Below, one piece after another: positions 1 through 5,479 of a stretch of 6,424 nucleotides of DNA. The notes beneath the pieces are model-generated. The model was given only the letters and a program-made list of their open reading frames with translations, was not told the origin of the DNA and made no database searches. Position numbers and translations under genes: made by a program. Positions within the stretch are counted from its first letter, which is position 1, and every line of letters begins with the position of its first letter. Source of the DNA: Bryobacterales bacterium (lineage in GTDB: Bacteria; Acidobacteriota; Terriglobia; Bryobacterales; Bryobacteraceae); NCBI GenBank assembly GCA_009697495.1, contig SHUN01000173.1:1-6424 (forward strand), written 5' to 3'.

Positions 1-224
1 ACTATGTGGCGGGCGCCGACCCGTACGAGCACGACCAGTTGGGCGGACTGAAGCTGACGATTGAAGGGCTGCGGCGGCGGGATGAGTTTGTGCTTGGCGA
101 GGCGGCGAAGCGGGGGATTCCGTTCGTGATTACGTTGGCCGGCGGCTATGCGTTCAACGTGGAGGACACGGTGACGATTCATACGAATACGGCGCTGGCG
201 GCTGGGGCGGCGCTTAAGCGTTGA
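1..224 (+). CDS. Histone deacetylase family protein, C-terminal part (5' end outside window)
   Basis: The reading frame is open from the window edge (first full codon TAT at 3) to TGA at 222-224, giving about 73 residues. The segment AGADPYEHDQLGG near the start matches the conserved zinc-site region of the HDAC/acetoin-utilisation (AcuC) fold, where the Asp of GADP (codon 18-20) is a metal ligand. Further on, LAGGYA carries the Gly-Gly-Tyr loop whose Tyr is the catalytic one in this family. Known members are zinc hydrolases that remove acetyl groups from lysines or polyamines in the cytoplasm; the substrate here cannot be told. The C-terminus looks natural in length. The last 11 bases overlap the 3' end of the converging acetyltransferase toxin gene. 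The N-terminal half, with the other zinc ligands, is not visible. Confidence 0.86.
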   Translation, partial: YVAGADPYEHDQLGGLKLTIEGLRRRDEFVLGEAAKRGIPFVITLAGGYAFNVEDTVTIHTNTALAAGAALKR

Positions 225-729
225 GCGCTGCTTGAACGGTTGATAGGGGCAGCACGAGTGAAAGCGGGGCGTCGAGCAGCGGCAGGGCGCCGAAACGGGA
301 ATACCACGCCGCAGCGCGCTCGTTCTTGGCATCAATGAGCATCGCAACGCCGCCGACTGCAGCGGCAGCGAGGAGACAGCGCCTTCCGGCCGAAAGGAGG
401 AGTTGTCCGCCCAGCCCGCGGCCTTGGGTTTTGAGATCGACAGCGAGGCGCGCCAGCCGAAAAACCGGCACGTCATGGCGCGCCAACCTGCGCCGAATGA
501 TCTCGGGCGTGCGAGCATATTCGATGGATGCCGGGCTCAAGCTGTAGTAGCCGAGGACGGTTTTGCGGTCAGCGGCGTTGATGGCGAGAAAGGTCTTGGC
601 GCCGCCCGCCTCGTGGCTTTTGCGGGCATATTGGCGCAGGAACTCATTTAGCGCCGGTTCGCCGCAGTCGAAACCTTCGCGGTCGTGCGCCTTGCTGATC
701 GCTTCTTCGCTCCAGGCGGGGCTGCTCAT
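214..729 (-). CDS. tacT: TacT-like GNAT acetyltransferase toxin
   Basis: The product is 171 residues, the usual length for TacT/AtaT-type toxins. These use acetyl-CoA to acetylate the amino group of aminoacyl-tRNA and so stop translation. Visible hallmarks are FDCGEPALNEFL at residues 20-31, GYYSLSPAS at 60-68, the RLARLAVD strand at 91-98, the acetyl-CoA pyrophosphate loop QGRGLG at 102-107, and AWYSRFGA at 141-148, whose Tyr143 lines up with the catalytic Tyr of the family. All key elements look intact, so an active enzyme is expected. The ATG sits in an ATGA overlap with the stop of the upstream DUF1778 antitoxin, which indicates translational coupling. The stop lies inside the end of the convergent deacetylase gene. 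Which tRNA is modified cannot be read from sequence. Confidence 0.93.
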   Translation of the reverse strand: MSSPAWSEEAISKAHDREGFDCGEPALNEFLRQYARKSHEAGGAKTFLAINAADRKTVLGYYSLSPASIEYARTPEIIRRRLARHDVPVFRLARLAVDLKTQGRGLGGQLLLSAGRRCLLAAAAVGGVAMLIDAKNERAAAWYSRFGALPLLDAPLSLVLPLSTVQAALNA

Positions 730-1004
730 TTCCGCTTGGGCAGCGACTTCGCCGCGGCGAGCAGTTTGGCGTTTGGCCGCGGCGGGTTCTCCAGCATCAT
801 CAGCACACGTAGGCTGTCGCGCTCGGAGAGTTCCAGACGTTCCGACTCCTGGATGACGGCCCTCGCGGCGTTCAGGCTGTGTTGGCGGACGAAATCCGTC
901 AGATCAGTACGCCGCAGGGCGGCCGCCCGGAGAAGAACCGCTTTTTCGCCGGCCGGGATTCGGATGGACATGCGGCTGTTGTCTTCAATCGCTAGTCTTG
1001 GCAT
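726..1004 (-). CDS. tacA: DUF1778 (TacA-like) ribbon-helix-helix antitoxin
   Basis: The product is 92 residues from the ATG at 1004. An N-terminal ribbon-helix-helix DNA-binding fold is suggested by SRMSIRIPAGEK (residues 10-21), followed by two helices up to about residue 52. The Lys/Pro-rich C-terminal half would wrap and inhibit the acetyltransferase, as in known TacA proteins. It is the first gene of a two-gene operon and its TGA overlaps the toxin ATG. An in-frame ATG also exists at 1031, but it lies at or before the predicted transcription start, so 1004 is preferred; a GGAAAG stretch (about 1019-1014) lies 9 bases upstream. A third ATG at 971 would remove the residues before the ribbon strand. 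It probably represses its own promoter together with the toxin. Confidence 0.9.
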   Translation of the reverse strand: MPRLAIEDNSRMSIRIPAGEKAVLLRAAALRRTDLTDFVRQHSLNAARAVIQESERLELSERDSLRVLMMLENPPRPNAKLLAAAKSLPKRK

Positions 1005-1022
1005 GAAAGGCTGCTTTCCGAT

Positions 1023-1043
1023 TGTACACATTCAAATAGTACA
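1023..1043. promoter_or_regulatory. Candidate TacA operator (inverted repeat)
   Basis: TGTAC (1023-1027) and GTACA (1039-1043) form an inverted repeat with an 11-bp spacer, so the half-sites are 16 bp apart centre to centre. It overlaps the predicted -10 box and start point of the tacAT promoter, the position expected for an autorepressor site of a ribbon-helix-helix antitoxin. The half-sites are short, so chance cannot be excluded. Confidence 0.42.
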
Positions 1044-1064
1044 TGATTTCGGAGGGACCGGCAA
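1036..1064 (-). promoter_or_regulatory. Predicted sigma70-type promoter of tacAT
   Basis: On the minus strand, TTGCCG (1064-1059) and TACTAT (1041-1036) are separated by exactly 17 bases. Each matches 4 of 6 consensus positions. The expected transcription start near 1029 gives a leader of about 25 bases to the ATG at 1004. The assignment is based on motif and position only. Confidence 0.5.
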
Positions 1065-1070
1065 CTAGCT

Positions 1071-2087
1071 TTACGTGCCGGCCTCGCCCATTTTGACCCT
1101 TTCCAAGAGTTGCTCCTCGAAGGAGTAATCGGGTGCCGATTGGGGTGCCGCCTTCCACCATTTGTGGGATTCCTTCAGGCCGAGGGCGAAGTCGGTGGGC
1201 TTAAACTTCAATATTCTTTGGGCCTTGGCGATCAGCATGGTGATCGGAGGCAGGTCATAATAGAGGCCGAAATATAGCTTTGGGCCCATGGGATGGCCGC
1301 CCATGCGGTAGATCAACTCACGGGACATCCGGGTGATTTGCGCGTGTTTGGCTGCCGCGGGGCCGGCGGCGGCGGCGAGGGCGGCGAGCAAGTCCGCTTG
1401 GGTGGTGGAGCGGGCGTTGGCGATGTTGAAGGCGTGGCCGACAGCGCCGGGTTCTTCCATTGCGGCCAAACACGCGGCGACGACGTCGTGGACGTAGGCA
1501 AACTGCATAAGGCGACGACCGTCTCCGGGGAGTATCCATGGCTTTTTGTCGCGCAAACGGTCCCAGAAAAACTGTTCGCGGTAGTAGGGATTTCCCGGAC
1601 CGTAGACGAATGGGGGGCGGAGCGTTACCGCCGGAAATCCGTAGCGCTGATGGAGCCGAAAGAGGACGCGTTCGCTCATTGCCTTGTTGCGGGCGTAGAG
1701 GTCGGGGTTGTCGTCGGTGACCAGGCCGTCGCCTTCGTAGTGATTTAAGCCGCCCCCATAGGCGGCAACACTGGAAATGAAGACGTAGCGGTGCAATTTG
1801 TCGCCGAAGGCGCGGGCGGTGGCCTCCACTTGCGCGGAAGAGGTGCCGCGCTCAAAGTCATATACGTTATCGAAGACGACGTCGAATTCGCGGCCCGCGA
1901 TTGCCTTGGTTAACGCGGCAGGGTCATTGCGGTCGGCGACCAACTCGCGCACTTTGGGGCCCAGGTCATGCCCCGGTTTTCGATGGAGAATCGTGACATC
2001 GTGACGCTCTTTCACCAGGCGGGATACCAAGTTCCGGCCGATGAACAGCGTACCGCCGATCACTATTATTTTTCTTCGGGGGCCCAA
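1071..2087 (-). CDS. NAD(P)-dependent epimerase/dehydratase, extended SDR family
   Basis: The product is 338 residues, the normal length for an extended short-chain dehydrogenase/reductase. A Rossmann nucleotide-binding motif GGTLFIG is at residues 11-17 (usually GGTGFIG in the family). The catalytic set is visible as the Ser in FISSVAAYG (103-111) and Tyr131-x3-Lys135 in YARNK. LRPPFVYGPG (156-165) and FAYVHDVV (196-203) are typical later signatures of sugar-nucleotide epimerases and related enzymes. The substrate is not predictable; the protein resembles the atypical SDR group that also contains RNA-binding CSP41-like proteins. The start is TTG at 2087: an in-frame TAA lies at 2099-2097 and no ATG or GTG lies between it and the Rossmann strand. 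A GGTGG stretch upstream could serve as a weak ribosome site. The gene is divergent from the LytTR regulator with 79 bp between the starts. Confidence 0.92.
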   Translation of the reverse strand: MGPRRKIIVIGGTLFIGRNLVSRLVKERHDVTILHRKPGHDLGPKVRELVADRNDPAALTKAIAGREFDVVFDNVYDFERGTSSAQVEATARAFGDKLHRYVFISSVAAYGGGLNHYEGDGLVTDDNPDLYARNKAMSERVLFRLHQRYGFPAVTLRPPFVYGPGNPYYREQFFWDRLRDKKPWILPGDGRRLMQFAYVHDVVAACLAAMEEPGAVGHAFNIANARSTTQADLLAALAAAAGPAAAKHAQITRMSRELIYRMGGHPMGPKLYFGLYYDLPPITMLIAKAQRILKFKPTDFALGLKESHKWWKAAPQSAPDYSFEEQLLERVKMGEAGT

Positions 2088-2148
2088 AATCAGGAATTAC
2101 CACCAATGGGCATAGTATGCAAGACGGAGAAGGGAAAGGGAATCCCAC

Positions 2149-2157
2149 TGCTATAAT
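2149..2157 (+). promoter_or_regulatory. Extended -10 promoter of the LytTR regulator
   Basis: TGCTATAAT is a perfect extended -10 element (TGn plus TATAAT at 2152-2157). No -35 box is recognisable 17 bp upstream (GAAGGG), as is usual for extended -10 promoters. The start point would fall at about 2164-2166, directly before the ATG at 2167, leaving essentially no 5' leader and no ribosome binding site. Confidence 0.6.
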
Positions 2158-2166
2158 ATCATTCAC

Positions 2167-2964
2167 ATGACGAACCGCGGCAACGCCGCCCCGAACGCGC
2201 TGGCGCTGACGGCACTGATCGTCGATGACGAGGCGCTGGCGCGTGATGAACTGGCCTATTTGCTGAAGGATTTTCCTGATGTAGAGGTCGTAGCGAGCGC
2301 TGCCAATGGTTTGGAAGCTATCGAGTTGATTGAAAATGTCGAGCCGGATCTGGTATTTCTGGACGTACAGATGCCGGGGCTTGACGGCCTCGGGGTGATA
2401 CGCCGGTTGCGGGAAAAGGACGCGCCGCTTCCCTACTTCATACTGGCAACCGCTTTCGACAACTACGCGGTGGAGGCGTTTCAGGTGGAGGCGTTCGACT
2501 ACCTTCTGAAACCGGTTGAAAAAGAGCGGTTGGCGGCGACGCTGGACCGGGCGCGGCGGGCGCTGGCCTTACGGCCGGCGCGGGCTGAGGGCCCGGAACC
2601 GGATGCTCCGCGGCCCCCTGGCGGCTACAAGAGCAAGGTGCTGGTGCGACGGGACAACCGGAACTGGATTGTGGATGCGGCTGACATTATTTACGCGACG
2701 ATTGATGACGGGCTGATAACGGTGGTAACGACTTCACTACAGGGCGAATCGACGTATAAAACGATCGAGGAGTTGCAGACGAGCCTGGACCCGGAAATGT
2801 TTTGGCGGGTACACCGGTCATGGCTTGTGAATATTAACCGGATCCGCGAAGTGGTGCCGTGGTTCAAGTCGAGTTTTCAACTGCGGATGGAGGATAAGAA
2901 GGGGACCGAGGTGCCGGTGAGCCGCGTACAGACGAAGCGGCTGCGTGCGTTGTTCCGGCTGTAA
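2167..2964 (+). CDS. LytTR-family (LytR/AlgR) two-component response regulator
   Basis: The product is 265 residues with a receiver domain (about 14-130), a Pro-rich linker (about 136-152) and a LytTR DNA-binding domain (about 156-265). The receiver shows the acidic pair Asp20/Asp21, the phosphoacceptor Asp66 in FLDVQMPG, Thr95 and Lys115 in YLLKPV, so phosphorylation should be functional. The LytTR part has the hallmark FWRVHRSWLVN at 212-222 and ends with the usual VSR...LR strand and helix. Such proteins bind direct repeats at target promoters as dimers after phosphorylation by a membrane histidine kinase. No kinase gene lies next to it here, so it is an orphan within this window. The ATG at 2167 is the only good start before the first receiver strand; no Shine-Dalgarno lies at a working distance, fitting a leaderless transcript. 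Confidence 0.97.
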   Translation: MTNRGNAAPNALALTALIVDDEALARDELAYLLKDFPDVEVVASAANGLEAIELIENVEPDLVFLDVQMPGLDGLGVIRRLREKDAPLPYFILATAFDNYAVEAFQVEAFDYLLKPVEKERLAATLDRARRALALRPARAEGPEPDAPRPPGGYKSKVLVRRDNRNWIVDAADIIYATIDDGLITVVTTSLQGESTYKTIEELQTSLDPEMFWRVHRSWLVNINRIREVVPWFKSSFQLRMEDKKGTEVPVSRVQTKRLRALFRL

Positions 2965-3093
2965 TCCGGGCGAAGGGAGACCGCTCTGTTACGGGTAATG
3001 CCATATATTTTTGCGCAGAGTGTGAATTTGGGTCATCGTTTAGGCTACTCGATCGATGTAGCGATTCATCAGTGAGAATAGACTTTCGGCACG

Positions 3094-3113
3094 CGTTTCA
3101 CTCTGGTGAAACG
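3094..3113. repeat. Perfect 8-bp inverted repeat (hairpin)
   Basis: CGTTTCAC (3094-3101) and GTGAAACG (3106-3113) are perfect complements around a TCTG loop. A second inverted repeat, CGCGCGG (3141-3147) with CCGCGCG (3160-3166), lies 30 bp away. Neither is followed by a T-tract, so neither is a clear terminator. They sit in decayed mobile-element sequence and may be chance or IS-end structure. Confidence 0.4.
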
Positions 3114-3205
3114 GAAGCTGCGCGTGGCACCCCTGCTTGCCGCGCGGCCTGATAGATGACCGCGCGCACTAGCCAAACCTCCGCAGCTTGAAGAATAAAG
3201 ACCTG
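3098..3205 (-). pseudogene. Possible IS4-type transposase fragment, heavily decayed
   Basis: On the minus strand this stretch reads AAEVWLVRAVIYQAARQAG followed by VPRA and then a TGA at 3100-3098. The pattern resembles the late helix of IS4-type DDE transposases (E.W...L..N.IR.V...AA...GV.PR..SF). A neighbouring frame continues with a RFTRVKR-like segment, which would fit a further frameshift. It lies immediately downstream of the better-preserved transposase end at 3237-3697, so it probably belongs to a separate element. There is no start, no catalytic core and no terminal repeats. The similarity is judged by eye and is short; the rest of 2965-3236 shows nothing else that I can identify. 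Confidence 0.35.
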
Positions 3206-3236
3206 TGTTTGCATCACGAATAATCAAAAGTCTTCA

Positions 3237-3697
3237 CTACAAACCGTGTTGAGGAAGTGATGAGGGCCTATGTAAGCCGAGGCGCTGAAGCAAAATTGCC
3301 TGGTGGCCGGGGGGCTTCGCCACACGGCGTTTCCGTATCAATACTCCGCTTCGAGTGGGCAGAACGACATCGACCAAAGCAATCCGGGAGATATCGGCAA
3401 AGACCGTTCGCGGCTCCGATCCTAATCCGGCCCGGAGACAAAACCGGGCCAGAGTCTGCCACAATCCATAGGAAACGAGGCAAACCAAAATGTGAGCCTC
3501 CACGCGTTCCCGTTTTTGGTGCCAGACGGGCCGCAATTTCAAATCGGATTTGTGGATCCGAAACGCCGCCTCGGCCTCGGTGAGCTGGATATAGGCGCGC
3601 CACAACTCCTCCGGACTCCAGTCCGTCACGTTACTGCGCACCATATTACAACCCTCGCTGCTTTCAGCCCATGTCCGCCACGCCTCCTTTTTTTCTC
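3237..3697 (-). pseudogene. IS4/IS1634-type DDE transposase, C-terminal fragment
   Basis: About 152 codons are open to the TAG at 3239-3237 and match the C-terminal end of IS1634-like transposases. The frame starts around EAWRTWAESSEGC, passes through RSNVTDWSPEELW and QLTEAEAAFRIHKSDLKLRP to WHQK, AHILVC and LVDVVLPTRSGV, and ends HQAILLQRLGL. In this family the Glu before AAFR (codon 3572-3570) is the third acid of the DDE triad, and it is retained. The first two catalytic acids and the N-terminal two thirds are absent, so the protein cannot be an active transposase. The open frame runs upstream without interruption into the remains of an unrelated ISXO2-like transposase read in a shifted frame. 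The long well-kept frame suggests fairly recent truncation. Confidence 0.85.
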
Positions 3698-3896
3698 CAG
3701 GTGAGCTTCGATCGCGACAGCCTGTTGGGCAAGGCGATAGAAGCGTTTGCCGCGGCTCTTGGAGTTGCGCCGGTTGAATCGGAACGCGAACTCTTCCAAA
3801 GTAATAGTCCAGATACTCCCGGCTGACAGCGCCTAGGCGGGTACCCATCAGCCGCCTCTTCACTAGCGATGCGACCCTGAAATGGCGAAGCTCATT
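3698..3896 (-). pseudogene. ISXO2-like (IS1595 family) transposase, C-terminal fragment with frameshift
   Basis: Minus-strand codons from 3896 read LRHFRVASLVKRRLMGT, then GAVSREYLDYY, matching the C-terminal part of ISXO2-like transposases. After Tyr-Tyr the homology jumps to the neighbouring frame, which continues EEFAFRFNRRNSKSRGKRF, then YRLAQQAVAIEAH, the typical end of these proteins. The jump is explained by one extra base in the AAA at 3798-3800 (plus strand). A TGA at 3899-3897 closes the frame upstream. Homology stops at about 3701, where the IS4/IS1634-type fragment begins. The catalytic core is missing, so this is a dead remnant. A reading frame of 208 codons spans both fragments but mixes an out-of-frame stretch with the second fragment, so it should not be called a real gene. 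Confidence 0.8.
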
Positions 3897-4013
3897 TCAT
3901 CGCCAATTACTCCGTTACCATAATCCATTCCACCCCAACTTTCGTCGGCCCGCTCACGACGATCGGCGCAACTCCATCCGCAGCTACATTCGTACTACCC
4001 TCACGTTAGTGGA

Positions 4014-4283
4014 GTGGAATTCAAATGGGACGAAGCCTAGGCCGCCCGGAATGGAAAGAAACACGCTGTCCCATTTCCCTTCACCGCCAGGGTATTCCAT
4101 GACGGGAATCGGCTGGAAAGGGCCGATACTCGCGACGGACAGGGAGAGCCTCGCTGGATCACAGTCGGACTGATCGACGGCATTGAAATTGTCGTCGCCT
4201 ACACAATCCGAGCCGGATCGATCCGGCTCATCTCCGCAAGAAAGGCGGAAAGACATGAGCGCCAAGACTACTGGCACCGTTAG
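4014..4283 (+). pseudogene. brnT: BrnT-family ribonuclease toxin gene with amber stop at codon 9
   Basis: From GTG at 4014 the frame reads VEFKWDEA, then TAG (4038-4040), then AARNGKKHAV and on through DTRDGQGEPRWITVGLIDG, VVAYTIRAG, IRLISARKAERHERQDYW to TAG at 4281-4283. This is the full 89-position length and motif order of BrnT, a RelE-fold ribonuclease toxin, including the IRLISARKA strand (residues 70-78). Family members usually have Lys where the TAG lies (DEAKAA.N), and AAG to TAG is a single change. No ATG, GTG or TTG follows in frame that could restart the protein. Residues 14-24 (GKKHAVPFPFT) also deviate from the common KHGV.F.EA pattern, suggesting relaxed selection. brnA starts inside its 3' end with a 29-base overlap, the usual brnTA arrangement. 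A sequencing error at one base is the main alternative. Confidence 0.86.
4210..4229. promoter_or_regulatory. Perfect 20-bp palindrome upstream of brnA
   Basis: GAGCCGGATC (4210-4219) is followed at once by its exact reverse complement (4220-4229). The palindrome lies within the coding sequence of brnT and ends 25 bases before the brnA ATG. Such a site could be an operator for a dimeric regulator or an mRNA structure near the brnA ribosome site. It may also be only a by-product of codons for AGSIRL. Confidence 0.5.
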
Positions 4284-4572
4284 ATTTACACTCGACCAGA
4301 AGAACCATCCCACGCTTACGCCGGGACAACGGACACGGCTTCGCTCGTTGCCCGACGAACAAATCGAATTTACCGGCATCGCCCCCGTCATCGGCGTCAC
4401 TTGGAATCGCCCTGGGCAACTGGTCCCGGTTGAGAACAAGAAACAAATCACACTTCGTCTCGACGAGGATGTGCTGCAATTTTTCAAGACGACGGGTAAG
4501 CGCTACCAAACCCGAATCAACGAAGTGCTTCGATCCTACATGGATGCCCATGTCCCTCATCGGATGCCGTAA
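4255..4572 (+). CDS. brnA: BrnA-family antitoxin
   Basis: The product is 105 residues from the ATG at 4255, with a purine-rich AAAGGCGGAAAG site just upstream. An in-frame ATG at 4183 lies in the middle of brnT and adds residues unlike the family, so it is rejected. The C-terminal third (residues 62-99) has the BrnA signature KKQITLRLDEDVLQFFKTTG, then RYQTRINEVLRSYM, a ribbon-helix-helix DNA-binding domain. The N-terminal part (1-60) would contact the toxin. Known BrnA proteins neutralise BrnT and repress the brnTA promoter as dimers. The frame is intact although the toxin upstream is interrupted, so BrnA may now act as a lone repressor or as an antidote to BrnT made elsewhere. If brnT translation stops at codon 9, coupling to brnA would be lost and the gene would depend on its own ribosome site. 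Confidence 0.88.
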   Translation: MSAKTTGTVRFTLDQKNHPTLTPGQRTRLRSLPDEQIEFTGIAPVIGVTWNRPGQLVPVENKKQITLRLDEDVLQFFKTTGKRYQTRINEVLRSYMDAHVPHRMP

Positions 4573-4689
4573 CTTCTCACTATGTTGCCGCTATCCACGC
4601 ACGCCAGGTCGATTACCCGTAACCCCCGCCGTCTAAGATCCCGCAAACGGCGAATGGACGCCCTGCCCAGCGCAGCCACTTGGTCCGGC

Positions 4690-4874
4690 ATGACGCGCAT
4701 CCCGACCACGACGGCTACAACCCGCTGGACCCCGCCTGTCGTCCCCGTTCACGGCGTCACCTGCGCCGTCTTTCAGGACGCCCTGATCTATCTCGCAGGC
4801 GGCGGCACCACGCAGGGCGGTTCCTCCGGCACTCGCCTGCATTGGGTTACCGGCCGAATCAAGGCTGGCGTTAG
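4690..4874 (+). pseudogene. Kelch-repeat-like protein remnant, frameshifted
   Basis: In the frame of codon 4690, residues RWTPPVVPVHGVTCAVFQDA and LIYLAGGGTTQGGSSGTRLH (about 4723-4845) look like the last blade of a kelch beta-propeller: W.P.P.pvHGv, then the Gly-Gly-Gly turn. Such proteins normally end in a LHQVYRP-like segment, and here YRPNQGWR followed by TAG (4872-4874) appears in the next frame, consistent with one lost base near 4849-4852. In that same second frame, DGYNP occurs just before the first segment, again hinting at a frame change. No start codon or complete blade set is present in 4573-4943. An uninterrupted frame from 4582 to 4968 covers the first segment, but its ends have no recognisable similarity. 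The similarity is judged by eye, so the call is tentative. Confidence 0.45.
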
Positions 4875-4943
4875 GCTAGCCCCTCAAATACTCGGGAAGA
4901 AGTCTCCACCGTGGACGAACACACCAGCCCCGCCCAACAAGGA

Positions 4944-5246
4944 TCAGTCAGTTCGATTCTTCCAGTAACCCGGTCGCCGGCGGCCATGTGCCACGGCTAA
5001 GACTTCAATGCGATCCTCACACGCGCGATAAATGAGTACGTACGGGAATCGGCGAAATAGGATTCGGCGGGCTGGACCGTCAAAAAATGGCCATCGACCA
5101 GGTGCTTCGCAAATTGCGCCTAGCGCCCCTTCAAGTTCGAGAAGAAATCGATTTGCGACTCTACGGCTCCGCTTCGCATACCAATCGACTGCGGCTTCCG
5201 CCTCTTCCACCGCATCGGGGTGAAAACGGACTGGGATGCCGCTCAT
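4944..5246 (-). CDS. parE: ParE/RelE-superfamily toxin
   Basis: The product is 100 residues, typical for ParE-type toxins. It shows VRFHPDAVEEAEAAVDWYA at 6-24 (first strand and long helix), NRFLLELEGAL at 32-42, PGRWPFFDG at 49-57, and the C-terminal sheet RRILFRRFPYVLIYR (60-74) with IEVLAVAHGRRRPGYW (80-95). ParE proteins of known function poison DNA gyrase, while RelE relatives cut mRNA; which applies here is not decided by sequence. The ATG at 5246 overlaps the TGA of the upstream antitoxin (ATGA), so the pair is translationally coupled. There is no sign of damage. The gene is followed by the kelch-like remnant on the other strand. Confidence 0.93.
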   Translation of the reverse strand: MSGIPVRFHPDAVEEAEAAVDWYAKRSRRVANRFLLELEGALGAICEAPGRWPFFDGPARRILFRRFPYVLIYRACEDRIEVLAVAHGRRRPGYWKNRTD

Positions 5247-5473
5247 TCGATCCGGTTACGCAGACGCGCAGAGGCGTCCGCCCATGCGACGGTTTGAACG
5301 CCGCCCGCATCCAATTCGGAAATCCGATTACGGATTTCCTCGCGCCAAAACAGACCGGCGTCTTCACCGGTGCTCGTATCAAGACTCTCTATCAACGAAT
5401 CCGCCAGCGCCGCCCGATCCAAAGGAGGGAGCGAAAGTGCTTGTTCGAGGACGTTAGCCGCAGTGTTGAGCAT
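5243..5473 (-). CDS. Small addiction-module antitoxin (Unstab_antitox type) for the ParE toxin
   Basis: The product is 76 residues from the ATG at 5473. The start VLEQALSLPPLDRAALADSL (8-27) followed by IESLD is characteristic of the small antitoxins annotated as putative addiction module component (PF09720 type), which usually precede a ParE/RelE toxin. The C-terminal half, WREEIRNRISELDAGGVQTV (43-62), is the part expected to cover the toxin. The GTG at 5527 would add 18 residues unlike the family and is rejected. AAGGAG (5491-5486) lies 12 bases before the ATG and overlaps a TATAAT box. Unlike TacA or BrnA, no classical ribbon-helix-helix signature is evident, so autoregulation is uncertain. 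The TGA overlaps the toxin ATG. Confidence 0.87.
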   Translation of the reverse strand: MLNTAANVLEQALSLPPLDRAALADSLIESLDTSTGEDAGLFWREEIRNRISELDAGGVQTVAWADASARLRNRIE

Positions 5474-5479
5474 AGTCAG

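Noticed and set aside
1293..1748. 151-codon plus-strand frame opposite the SDR gene
   Set aside because: It is the antisense shadow of a well-supported SDR gene, Gly/Val-rich with no domain.
3881..4009. Open plus-strand stretch ending at TAG 4007-4009 ahead of brnT
   Set aside because: It has no start codon and no recognisable similarity. The region 3900-4013 otherwise holds nothing I can name; a CATAAT at 3919-3924 is too weakly supported to be called a promoter.
4183..4254. Longer brnA starting at ATG 4183
   Set aside because: The extra 24 residues come from the brnT coding region in another frame and do not look like BrnA; the ATG at 4255 has a better upstream purine stretch.
3984..4487. 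Long open frame on the minus strand (167 codons) across the brnTA region
   Set aside because: It is antisense to brnT and brnA, has low-complexity Ser/Cys/Arg-rich content and no recognisable domain.
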